A stretch of DNA of 13,918 bases. Source: Fragilaria radians (Eukaryota; Bacillariophyta; Fragilariophyceae; Fragilariales; Fragilariaceae). Both the position numbers and the translations under genes were made by a program. The notes under the pieces were generated by a model. That model saw nothing but the letters and a program-made list of their open reading frames with translations. It did no database searches and was not told where the DNA came from. The first letter of the stretch is position 1, and every line of letters starts with the position of its first letter. This document shows positions 1-7,802 of the stretch, one piece after another. The stretch covers positions 78,469 through 92,386 of the forward strand of contig CAAAJI010000177.1 in NCBI GenBank assembly GCA_900642245.1. Direction: 5' to 3'.

Positions 1-789
1 AGGTTCATGATGAGACTTTGGACGAACCCATAAACATCCATTGTGAAGATTAGCGGGATCCAAGGCTAGCCACAACCCTAAACAGGATTGACGCGGTTCT
101 GTATATAGAAATGTGGAATCTTGATGGGAATGGACTGTACCACCTATCTTTGGATTCTTACATATGTACATGGATTGAGGGACAATAGGATCTTTCCACC
201 CCAATTCATGTACGAGCGATTTTACTTTGTCTGAGATTGTATAATCTTGAAATGGACCAGGTATTGTGTGCAAGGCATGTCCCGATTTGTTCAATGCCAT
301 AACTTTATTCTGGGGAGTTTTGATCGTATCCTTGAATTCTTCTTTTAGGCGTGACGCATCTGGATCGACAGCATCTGGTTCAGCAAAGAAATGAACACGT
401 GAAGCCGATTCTAAAAAGTAATCATCACTTCCCTGTGCTTCATTGTCACATTCCTTTGTCGAGAACGTAACCGTACCTTCACTGGAAGGATCCCAATCTT
501 GAATCAAGTCTAGCATTTGTTGTTTCATGGCTTCTACCTCATCAGAAGATGCAAAGGAAGGAATATGAAGAAATCCAAAGGAATCCAAATATCGACACAA
601 ATTGGAAACCCCAACGACAGACACCGGCCCATTAAGCCAGGAGTTATGGTAATTACTTTCCAGTTCCTCAGGAGATTTGTGTGCATCAACGTTCAATTCT
701 TTCTCCAATGATACAAGAATCTCTTTAGCCTTTGATCTGATGTTAACAACTTCATTATTTGTTAGTAATTGACTTCCATTCTCTTGCAT
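1..789 (-). CDS. Phytanoyl-CoA dioxygenase family protein, PHYHD1-like (5' part, runs off the window edge)
   Basis: Seen: an uninterrupted 263-codon frame on the minus strand from ATG 789-787 to the window edge. There is an in-frame TAG upstream (837-835), and the start context is AACGAAATG. The protein carries the phytanoyl-CoA dioxygenase fold signature: DSFGFLHIPSF (69-79), SDDYFLESASRVHFF (121-135), NKSGHALH (167-174), PQSMYICKNPKIGG (204-217), the iron-binding H-x-D triad part in HSHQDSTFLYTEP (H222, D224), and LGLWLALDPANLHNGCLW (237-254). Known: this family uses Fe(II) and 2-oxoglutarate to hydroxylate substrates. Human PHYHD1 has very similar blocks, and its physiological substrate is not settled. 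The second iron histidine and the 2-oxoglutarate-binding arginine should lie in the missing 3' part. The first 60 or so residues precede the region I can align by eye with PHYHD1 and look like an extra N-terminal segment. The gene is divergently paired with the HECT ligase gene. The family call is firm; the substrate is unknown. Confidence 0.93.
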   Translation of the reverse strand, partial: MQENGSQLLTNNEVVNIRSKAKEILVSLEKELNVDAHKSPEELESNYHNSWLNGPVSVVGVSNLCRYLDSFGFLHIPSFASSDEVEAMKQQMLDLIQDWDPSSEGTVTFSTKECDNEAQGSDDYFLESASRVHFFAEPDAVDPDASRLKEEFKDTIKTPQNKVMALNKSGHALHTIPGPFQDYTISDKVKSLVHELGWKDPIVPQSMYICKNPKIGGTVHSHQDSTFLYTEPRQSCLGLWLALDPANLHNGCLWVRPKSHHEP

Positions 790-1003
790 TTCGTTATTGA
801 TAATTGTCGCAATTCGTATTTTGTACCCAGTAACTATATATATACAATCATTTATTCTTTCTTATTTTTTACTGGTACTTGATTCCTGACAGTAAGGGAA
901 CATCAGGATTCTAGCGCCTACTCTTTGGGATTCTTTTTCAGTCTCGACACTTTCACATCAATTTCCATTTCATTTCTTGTACATTTGTTGGAAAAAAAAC
1001 AAA
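790..1003. promoter_or_regulatory. Head-to-head (bidirectional) promoter region between the PHYHD1-like and UBE3C-like genes
   Basis: This 214-bp gap separates the two start codons (ATG at 789 on minus, ATG at 1004 on plus), so both promoters and both 5' leaders must fit in it. A TATA-like run (TATATATAC) lies near 837-845. The plus-strand leader has no ATG before 1004 and ends in an A-rich tract just before the start. A shared or overlapping promoter is inferred from the spacing; no specific factor site is claimed. Confidence 0.55.
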
Positions 1004-4000
1004 ATGTTTGATGGAAATCACCGCACCCGTCGAGACATCAATCTGAGCGGTGGTAACACGCGCCGGCTCCGTTCTCGACGTACACCGGATGCAACAACAA
1101 AGTCAAACATGGGGGTATTGGACAAGACTCGTATGTTACGAGAAGAACGACGACAAGTGCAATTGAAGAATCATAGTGCCACCAAAATTCAAAAGATTTT
1201 TCGAGGACAATTGGCACGGAATCAAATTTTGCAAAGCTGCCGAACATCAGAAATAAACAAAGATTATATCCGTTCAGTCTTGCAACTTTCTATGGCACTG
1301 TCCTTGGCCAAAACAACTCAAACAGCCGAAACTGTGGCATTGGCTCAGCTGTGTATGCGTGAAAGGAATCAAGAAAAACGTACGCTACCCTACATGGCAA
1401 AGCAACGCTTGCTACAAAGGGCCTTGCTCGATATAGTTCACGATACAGCAAACAGCGAAATAATCGCTCGGTTGTGGAAACTTGTTGAGTTTTGTATCGA
1501 ATATGACTCAACGCCATTATCAGAAGAAACATTTTTTCTCCTTATAGAAATATGCCAAAGATATAAGGCGAGCACTGATTGGGATGAAAAGCTTTGGCGT
1601 TGGTGTTGTATAGTGGCATCAACGAAGAATAAGGACGATTCATCACACCTAGCCTATATTTCAATGACAATTTTTTGTTATGGCGCTGATGAAAAAATTG
1701 CTGCTGCATACTATGGAATTGAATCAGAAAATATAATTCGTTGGACATATGAAGTTCTGTTAAAGGAAATGATAAAAAGACTTTCGGAGGAACGTCTTGG
1801 CCGTATGCTTTTGAACAGGGAATCAGAATTACTTCGTCGTGTCTTGGAAATGCAGCAATCATCATCACAGAGCAATCCTCAATTTATTTTAGAACTTTTA
1901 GATTATCTTCTTCCACCTGACAGTCCAAACGCCATTTTGGCTTCACACCAAATTCGTGGTGAATCCATACAAACTGCTCTAGGGGATGATAACAAAATTA
2001 ATGACAATAATATAAATTTTACCAAGGCAGAGGACGACAATCACGAGGATGAAGACGATGAGAAAGTATTTGATAATATTTCAGGAAAAAGAAATGAATC
2101 CTTACCAAAAAGGCGACTTCTTTCCTCGACAAATACGTCAACATCACGTCTATCACGTCAACAAATCTTAACTACAACGCGCCTAAACCAACTCTATCAA
2201 GAAAGCTGGAATCTAAAAGTGAAACAGGCATTACATGCCCTAATTCGAAGCAATGACTTGATTCATGCCAAGAAAAATGTTATCGAATTGGCTGATCAGT
2301 TGACTGAAAATGTGGCACTGTGGCAAAAATGGGGGATTGAAGTTCTCACTGGAGCATCATATCAATCGCAGAAAATTTATCTTCAACTCTTGGGGCGTCT
2401 TCTACAGGGATGCAGTGGACATAAAACATCAAACACGTCTCCATTCATGTCGCAATTGGCCTATTCGAAATCCTTCTTAGAAGCTCTCTGGACCCATTCT
2501 TTGGTTCAAATGATTAATGGAACAGAAAACATTGACATGCTATACAGCTGTACAACTGTGTTTTGTGATATTTTTTCCCATCATTTGATTTCTCTTTCTG
2601 ATAAGGATTTCCTAGCGCTATATACAAACAGCGCAAACTCCAATCCAGTAATTGTCGCTGAGCAAGTTGTCACCCATCTTAAATCCCTGCTTCACGAACT
2701 CTATTTCACCAAACCTGTTGTTTCCAGCGATGTGAGGATTTCGGAAGAACTACAATGTCAACGCGCACGGCTTTTGTTGTCAGCAACAAAGGCTTGGAAT
2801 TCCCTATACGAGCGCTGGTCGCGATTGATTCATCAAGCGCCATTTTGTGATGAGTCTTCCTGGTGGTTCCCTCGATTAGCTACTCGTGATGACTCAGCCG
2901 CGGTTGTACATGCTCTGGAGAGAATAGTACCAGGCAATGAGGATGCTATGGATATAGATGACAGCGATGATGAAGACGATGATGATGACACTCCAAGAAA
3001 TGGAAATGACGCGGAAAATGATGCTTTGGCAGAAACTTTCCGTGATCCCGTTATGGCTCGAGTGTTAACATGCATACCTCAAGCGATCCCATTTGATCGA
3101 CGTGTGAAGTTGTTCAGCTCCCTTTTGGCAGCAGATAAGCTACAAACTCAGGATGAAAGTGCTGAATTTCGTCGTGCTGTAACAAGAATGATGCAACAGG
3201 ATCATGCGCCTAGTGATTTTCCTGGGGGTCGTGAGCGGGTGGAGATTCATCGAGATCAAATTTATTCTGATTCCATGAACCAACTTAATTCATTGGGTCC
3301 TCGCCTCAAGAGTAAAATCCAAGTTACTATGATCAACAAGCACGGGGCTCACGAAGCAGGAATCGACGGAGGAGGGGTTTTCAAAGAGTTTCTCGACGAT
3401 CTGATCAAGGAGGCCTTTTCGCCTCAAGGCAAGCAGAATATTCCATCGCTATTCTCTGTAACACCTATGGAGACACTTGCAATCAATATCGAACTCCCTG
3501 CCACCAAGGATAACCTAGCTCATTATGAGTTTATGGGGCGTGTCCTTGGGAAGAGTGTGTATGAGTCGATCCTCGTGGAACCACAGTTTTGCCTACCCTT
3601 TTTGAATCAGCTACTTGGGAAGCAGAACTCATTGGAGGATTTTAAGAATTTTGACTTGGTGTATTACAACAATCTCATGAAGCTACGAACTCTGACCGAA
3701 AGCGAAATTCAAGACTTGGGATTAACATTTGAACTCGACGTGAGTCCCCGTCGTTCGGTTTTGTTGATGCGTAACGGTTCTTCAATTCCAGTCACCAAAC
3801 AAAATGTGTTCCATTACATCCACCTGGTAGCCAATCAAAGATTAAATATTGAGGGTTCGGCTCAGACCGCAGCGTTCCTACGAGGATTCCGTGATTTGAT
3901 CCCTGCATCATGGGTACGATTATTCTCTGCCTATGAATTGCAAAAACTAATTAGTGGTGATGATTCCATACGTGGAATTGATGTGACAAACCTGAAGGCT

Positions 4001-4336
4001 GCGATGCAATACGCAGGTGGTTACCATCCATCTCAGCCCATCATGATTTGGTTCTGGGAGGTAATCGATGATCTTACTCCAGATCAACAACGCCAATTTT
4101 TGCGTTTCATGACAAGCTGCAGTCGACAGCCCCTTTTGGGATTCCATGCATTGACACCATTGCCCTGTGTACAACAGATACGAATTCCCACCGAGACTCT
4201 TCCCAATGACGCACCGCTCCCTTCTAGTTCTACATGCATGAACTTATTGAAATTACCGAACTATTCGAACAAGGGCCTGCTTCGGAAAAAACTGTTGGCT
4301 GCCATTGAAGCAGGAGCTGGATTTGAACTAACTTAA
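1004..4336 (+). CDS. UBE3C: HECT-type E3 ubiquitin ligase, UBE3C/Hul5-like, single exon
   Basis: Role (family knowledge): UBE3C/Hul5 enzymes associate with the proteasome and extend polyubiquitin chains on stalled or misfolded substrates. Seen: a 1110-residue protein, close to human UBE3C (about 1080). The start at ATG 1004 is chosen because MFDGNHRTRRDINLSGG matches the characteristic MF...R..V.LGG opening of this family; the frame is open upstream to 977 but has no ATG there. An IQ motif (IQKIFRGQLAR) lies at about 62-72, followed by a helical central region. Acidic runs fall at about 340-357 and 646-672. The HECT domain runs from about 743 to the end, with EAGIDGGGVFKEFLDDL near 784, FMGRVLGKSVYE, SGGYxxxxP-type and SCSRQPLLGF blocks. 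The catalytic cysteine is C1078 (TGC 4235-4237) in STCMNLLKLP, and the C-terminus AGFELT matches the invariant family tail. All key residues are present and there are no frame breaks. It shares a promoter gap with the PHYHD1-like gene and converges on the GT60 gene. Confidence 0.96.
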   Translation: MFDGNHRTRRDINLSGGNTRRLRSRRTPDATTKSNMGVLDKTRMLREERRQVQLKNHSATKIQKIFRGQLARNQILQSCRTSEINKDYIRSVLQLSMALSLAKTTQTAETVALAQLCMRERNQEKRTLPYMAKQRLLQRALLDIVHDTANSEIIARLWKLVEFCIEYDSTPLSEETFFLLIEICQRYKASTDWDEKLWRWCCIVASTKNKDDSSHLAYISMTIFCYGADEKIAAAYYGIESENIIRWTYEVLLKEMIKRLSEERLGRMLLNRESELLRRVLEMQQSSSQSNPQFILELLDYLLPPDSPNAILASHQIRGESIQTALGDDNKINDNNINFTKAEDDNHEDEDDEKVFDNISGKRNESLPKRRLLSSTNTSTSRLSRQQILTTTRLNQLYQESWNLKVKQALHALIRSNDLIHAKKNVIELADQLTENVALWQKWGIEVLTGASYQSQKIYLQLLGRLLQGCSGHKTSNTSPFMSQLAYSKSFLEALWTHSLVQMINGTENIDMLYSCTTVFCDIFSHHLISLSDKDFLALYTNSANSNPVIVAEQVVTHLKSLLHELYFTKPVVSSDVRISEELQCQRARLLLSATKAWNSLYERWSRLIHQAPFCDESSWWFPRLATRDDSAAVVHALERIVPGNEDAMDIDDSDDEDDDDDTPRNGNDAENDALAETFRDPVMARVLTCIPQAIPFDRRVKLFSSLLAADKLQTQDESAEFRRAVTRMMQQDHAPSDFPGGRERVEIHRDQIYSDSMNQLNSLGPRLKSKIQVTMINKHGAHEAGIDGGGVFKEFLDDLIKEAFSPQGKQNIPSLFSVTPMETLAINIELPATKDNLAHYEFMGRVLGKSVYESILVEPQFCLPFLNQLLGKQNSLEDFKNFDLVYYNNLMKLRTLTESEIQDLGLTFELDVSPRRSVLLMRNGSSIPVTKQNVFHYIHLVANQRLNIEGSAQTAAFLRGFRDLIPASWVRLFSAYELQKLISGDDSIRGIDVTNLKAAMQYAGGYHPSQPIMIWFWEVIDDLTPDQQRQFLRFMTSCSRQPLLGFHALTPLPCVQQIRIPTETLPNDAPLPSSSTCMNLLKLPNYSNKGLLRKKLLAAIEAGAGFELT

Positions 4337-4375
4337 ATTGGTTCAAGATGTATTGAGAATGTGAAGAGTAGCGAA

Positions 4376-4381
4376 AATAAA
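4376..4381 (+). terminator. Candidate poly(A) signal AATAAA for the UBE3C-like gene
   Basis: A canonical AATAAA hexamer lies 40 bases after the HECT gene stop codon, inside the 82-bp tail-to-tail spacer. Its position fits a polyadenylation signal for the plus-strand transcript. Because cleavage usually falls 10-30 bases further on, the mRNA end probably overlaps the 3' end of the convergent GT60 gene. Use of the site is inferred. Confidence 0.5.
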
Positions 4382-4407
4382 TGGTTTTCAATTTTAGACT
4401 AAATTCT

Positions 4408-4424
4408 GAATGATTTTATCATTC
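4408..4424. repeat. Small inverted repeat over the GT60 stop codon
   Basis: GAATGAT at 4408-4414 is followed by TTT and its perfect complement ATCATTC at 4418-4424, giving a 7-bp stem with a 3-base loop. It covers the GT60 stop codon (4421-4419) and sits between two convergent genes. The stem is short and AT-rich, so it may be chance. A role in 3' end formation is only a possibility. Confidence 0.35.
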
Positions 4425-6253
4425 TTGAAATTCATCAGTCTCGTATAGTTGAGCATATTGTTCCATACCAGGGGGAGGAGTACCTTTTTCGCACCAACCT
4501 GTCCTAGTGATTTCTTTCGTTAACATGTTCATCCCAATTATTTTCAAATATTCCTCAAGTGATCGCTCTGTCCCCATGGAATAGAAGTCGACTGCAGTCA
4601 ATAGGCTTTTGGGTACCATATCCCTCGCGCATTCTGGATACAGTAATTGATGTTTGATGCGCTTAAGGACCAGTTCCTTTACCATATTGGCTACTCCGGG
4701 ATGTAGAGCACGGTCTACCGATTCCCAAAATTTAGGTTTGTGTCGACGTACATACATATGTCCCAAAACCGCCTGTGGAGGGGAGTAAATATCATAACCT
4801 GCAGTCCACAATCGACTGGACATGATAATTTCTTCTCCCATGAAGATCCAGGGTAAGAAAGGATCGAACGGTACGTCACGTAAGAAATTCGAGTGTGCCA
4901 CCATATATCCTGCGGCAGTGAAGGGTGCAAAACGAGGAGTTTTCAACTTGATCTTATCATAAAACTGAAGCGAATAAATGCGATGAAAAATAAGAGAATG
5001 TTAATGGTAAGTATTAAGTTTTCAAAGAAAATATCAATTCAAGAACGATACCATTGGCATCGAAAACTTACTCCAGATCCCTCCAGACGGACGATTTGTC
5101 CTTCAACTTGCGATCCCGCAAATACTGGTCCACACAAACGTTCTGTGGGCCTTTTAGCCATTTTCTCAAGATCGTCCGTGTGACCAGGGGGGTAATGTGA
5201 CAGTACTGGCTTTTTGGTGGGAGCGGCATTTAACATTTGAATCGATATGGAATCCCAATCTTTTAAAAATGTCATATGTGCATCGACCTGTAAATACCAT
5301 GACTCTCCATACCATAGTTTGGAGGCAAAATATCGAGCTGCATACGGTCCAAGAGATTCATCTTCATCAATAAACAGGTGACGGATATTGCCACAATACG
5401 ATGGATTGGCACGGCAGAATAGGTCATGGCAATCATCGTCCGGTGGTGCCTCTTGAATAATTCCACCTACCAAGACACCCGTCTTACAGTTGTTGATACA
5501 ATTTTGTTGTACAAGACCTGTGAAGAGCTTTTCTGGATTTGTAGCATTTCCATAAGCCCAATGTAAGGTATTGAAACAATTTTCATCTCGATAACTTGCC
5601 AACGAAAGAAAAATGCTGCCATCATCACGTCGTTCTGGCATCCGTGATAGGTACTCCTGATCCCAAGGGAATAGTGTTTTAACAGTCAGATCATGATAGG
5701 CTTGCCATATGACTTCATAGCCTTCAAGTTTGAGTGGCCGCAGGGTTTCATGGAGTTGATGTATCCAAGCATCCAGATAACTTAGAATTTCATCAATTTT
5801 CATAGGCGGTTGGGAATGTTCTGCCGAAGAGGACAATAATGCAGCCGATCCACCAAGTATTATCTCCTGTATATTCTTAGTCCCCGCTTGTAGGTCCTTC
5901 AATCGTTCTCCCACAATCTGATGTTCGTCTCGTAACCGTTGCAATCGTACGATGGGGATTTTTCCATTCCCCCCTCGTAACGACGTGAGCGATCGGATCA
6001 ATTGACGTCGTTTTTCCACTACAGCATGACGGGCTATACGACTCCAAATTTGTCGACGACTTGGAGGTTGTTGTAATGCTAACGAAGGAGTCGTCGGTAC
6101 TTCGACATCCTCGATGGTGGACGCAACATACAATGCGAGTGATACAAAAATAAGTGCAATACAACGTAACGCTATTCGTTGACATGGATCATAACTATCA
6201 CTTGATCTTCCTCTTATCGTCTCCGATGAAGGTTTTCTCGATATTGAGACCAT
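4419..6253 (-). CDS. GT60-family glycosyltransferase (Skp1/mucin-type alpha-GlcNAc transferase-like, PF11397), type II membrane protein, two exons
   Basis: Model: exon 1 is 6253-5072 (394 codons) and exon 2 is 4964-4419 (181 codons plus stop), joined in phase 0 to give 575 residues. ATG 6253 is the first in frame after an upstream TAA (6274-6272). Domains: a short cytosolic tail, then a signal-anchor helix at about 27-45 (IALRCIALIFVSLALYVAST), a luminal stem to about 210, and a catalytic domain with IFLSLASYRDENC (214-226), GLVQQNCI, FIDEDESLGPYAARY (294-308), and DAHM (324-327), which is the DxD-like metal/nucleotide-sugar site. After the splice come KTPRFAPFTAAGYMVAH, FMGEEI (435-440), WTAGYDIYSPP (447-457) and YVRRHKPKFW (465-474). 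Known: GT60 includes the cytosolic Dictyostelium Skp1 hydroxyproline GlcNAc transferase and Golgi mucin-type alpha-GlcNAc transferases of trypanosomes. The anchor argues for the Golgi here. Acceptor protein and donor sugar are inferred only. Without splicing, the first frame ends at 5039 and loses the GEE and GYD motifs. Confidence 0.9.
4965..5071 (-). other. Intron of the GT60 gene (107 nt)
   Basis: The donor GGA|GTAAGT is at 5071 and the acceptor CTTCAG| ends at 4965, with a TTAAC-type branch candidate (A near 5001, about 36 nt upstream of the acceptor). The phase-0 junction joins EGSG to FYDKIKLKTP, which restores the continuous PF11397 catalytic domain. The unspliced frame stops within the intron. 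Confidence 0.88.
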
Positions 6254-7802
6254 CGAATGTCCAAATGCCGCTTAATTGCGATGAGCTTGCTTGGTAGGAA
6301 GATTCAAATTCTACCCATAACTTTACCCGTAGCGTAGTTTCGAAAGCTTGTTCCTCTTTTGGGTTATATTTAGTTACTACATACCAGTGTACGCTCTAAT
6401 ACCATTTTTTCCAGACACATACGTGAAACCTTTCATGCATTTCAATTGAGAGCTGTCCCCCTTGTATACCTTAATTTGGAGAAAGAAGAAGCAATTCACT
6501 GCATGCTTGTACCCAATCGGAAATTTTTGAGGAGTTTATCTGTGATGGAATTGTTGCAGGTGACATTTTTCATGATGAAATCCTAACAATTCTGCTTGTA
6601 CTTGCAGGCATTATTCAGTTATGATTGGTGCTACTTTTCCAGGCTTTAAAATGATTTTTTCTTTTGCACTAGTAGTTGGTGCTTGCTTTGCTCCGCAGAT
6701 ATAACTATTTTGAAAAAGAGAATGTATCTTTGAATTTTTATATTTCCAGGAGTAATTATGACAAAGGTTTTTATGGTTGCTTTATAAGGTGTATTCTTTA
6801 CTTGTTTGACAGTATAAAAAATGAGACAAATGAAGGATTAATACAAAAAGAATCATCCTAAAGATACAACAATGATCCATATGCTTAATTCCTTTTAATC
6901 CAGTTATAATTAAACTTAGGATTAAGAAGCACAAAAGACCTGTTTCCTCAATTTAAAGGAATATTGTTATTTATTTTTTCATGGTTTTGAAAGAATTTCA
7001 TATATTTGCAGATTAATATTGCAATTAGATCTATCAAAAATTCAGTAGCATTTTGAATGACAGTTGCATTAAATATTCTAAAGTTTACAACCGAAAGTCT
7101 CGACAACATTCTAGTTTATAATTCTGGATGAAAGTAGGATGGAGTTATTATTTTACTACCTTATATTTAAATTAGATACCGTTTGAATTAGCTATATCCG
7201 TATTGATTTTAGTTGCTCACTCTGTAAACTGTAAACTCTGTACTTGTACTCAATCACTTTCTCGAGTATTACTCCAAAAAACGCACAAAAGTTAAGGGGT
7301 AGCACCAACCAGACGTGAAACTTTTTTATTAGTAGGATGCTTTGAGACTTGAAAAGGTCAAATATGAATGCCATGGGAAAGCTTCCTTTACTAATCTACC
7401 AAGCAAGGCTGTTATGTAAAAAAATTGAGATTTCATACTACAAGATAGTATGTGATAAGAGGGTTTGGTTCTGTGTTACTTGAAATATGGAAACACCCTT
7501 TTTGTGCTTTATGTTCCATAATATATTTGACTTGCAAGTAACAACATGTCATCACCTTTCATTAAACCTTTATAAATAACATTTTTCCTGATTCAGTCCA
7601 TTCTCTGCCATAAAAAAATTAAGGTCTTAGACAATACTCTTTGTTCCTCAAAAAGAGGAGAGTAAATCTTCCAATTATGAAGACAATCCTATGATGCTCT
7701 TTTGACATGAAAGTGGTTTCATCCTACATAATAAATAGGAAGGATGCTACTCGAGATAGTTGCCCATTACAACTCCTTATCTAAGAACAATTTTCACCCA
7801 AG
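6254..7802. other. AT-rich intergenic region between GT60 and WS/DGAT genes
   Basis: The stretch holds the GT60 promoter and 5' leader at its left end and the WS/DGAT 3' flank at its right end. Apart from the plus-strand frame at 6374-6649 (separate entry) I see no convincing gene. A 61-codon plus-strand frame at 6676-6861 has no ATG and an AT-rich, low-complexity composition. A 60-codon minus-strand frame at 7374-7192 resembles no family I know. No tRNA, transposon ends or tandem repeats were recognised. Confidence 0.6.
6374..6649 (+). other. Orphan plus-strand open frame with intron-like interruption (possible small gene, exon remnant or noncoding RNA)
   Basis: Seen: a 62-codon open frame at 6374-6559, bounded upstream by TAG 6371-6373. 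It encodes a non-repetitive peptide including RETFHAFQLRAVPLVYLN and VPNRKFLRSLSVMELLQ. It ends at CAG|GTGACA, followed 48 nt later by CTTGTACTTGCAG| at 6607, with a CTAAC branch candidate near 6586. Joining 6559 to 6608 keeps phase 0 and adds ALFSYDWCYFSRL before a stop at 6647-6649. A good acceptor (TTTTTTCCAG|) lies at 6414. There is no ATG near the start of the frame (only internal Met codons), so a coding model would need a 5' exon from 6254-6414, which overlaps the GT60 promoter. I do not recognise the peptide. It may be a degraded gene or chance. Confidence 0.3.

Noticed and set aside
517..711. 64-codon plus-strand frame
   Set aside because: It lies antisense to the PHYHD1-like coding frame, which has clear family motifs; this is a shadow frame.
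977..1003. Nine extra codons upstream of the HECT protein
   Set aside because: The extension would need a TTG start. ATG 1004 begins the conserved MFDGNHRTR family N-terminus, so the extension is 5' leader.
5039..5071. Tail VSFRCQWYRS on the first GT60 frame
   Set aside because: It is translated intron beginning at a GTAAGT donor. Splicing at 5071/4965 restores the catalytic domain.
6254..6414. A possible 5' exon (ATG 6257 or 6265 with GTAGGA donor) for the orphan frame
   Set aside because: The phases can be made to fit only with a weak acceptor, and the exon would begin a few bases from the GT60 start codon. Too speculative to annotate.
6676..6861. 61-codon plus-strand frame
   Set aside because: There is no ATG, its composition is that of the AT-rich surroundings, and no domain is recognised. 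It was considered as a further exon of the orphan frame but no phase-consistent splice is compelling.
7192..7374. 60-codon minus-strand frame
   Set aside because: It is AT-rich with no recognisable family. It has a plausible ATG, but position and composition give no support beyond chance.
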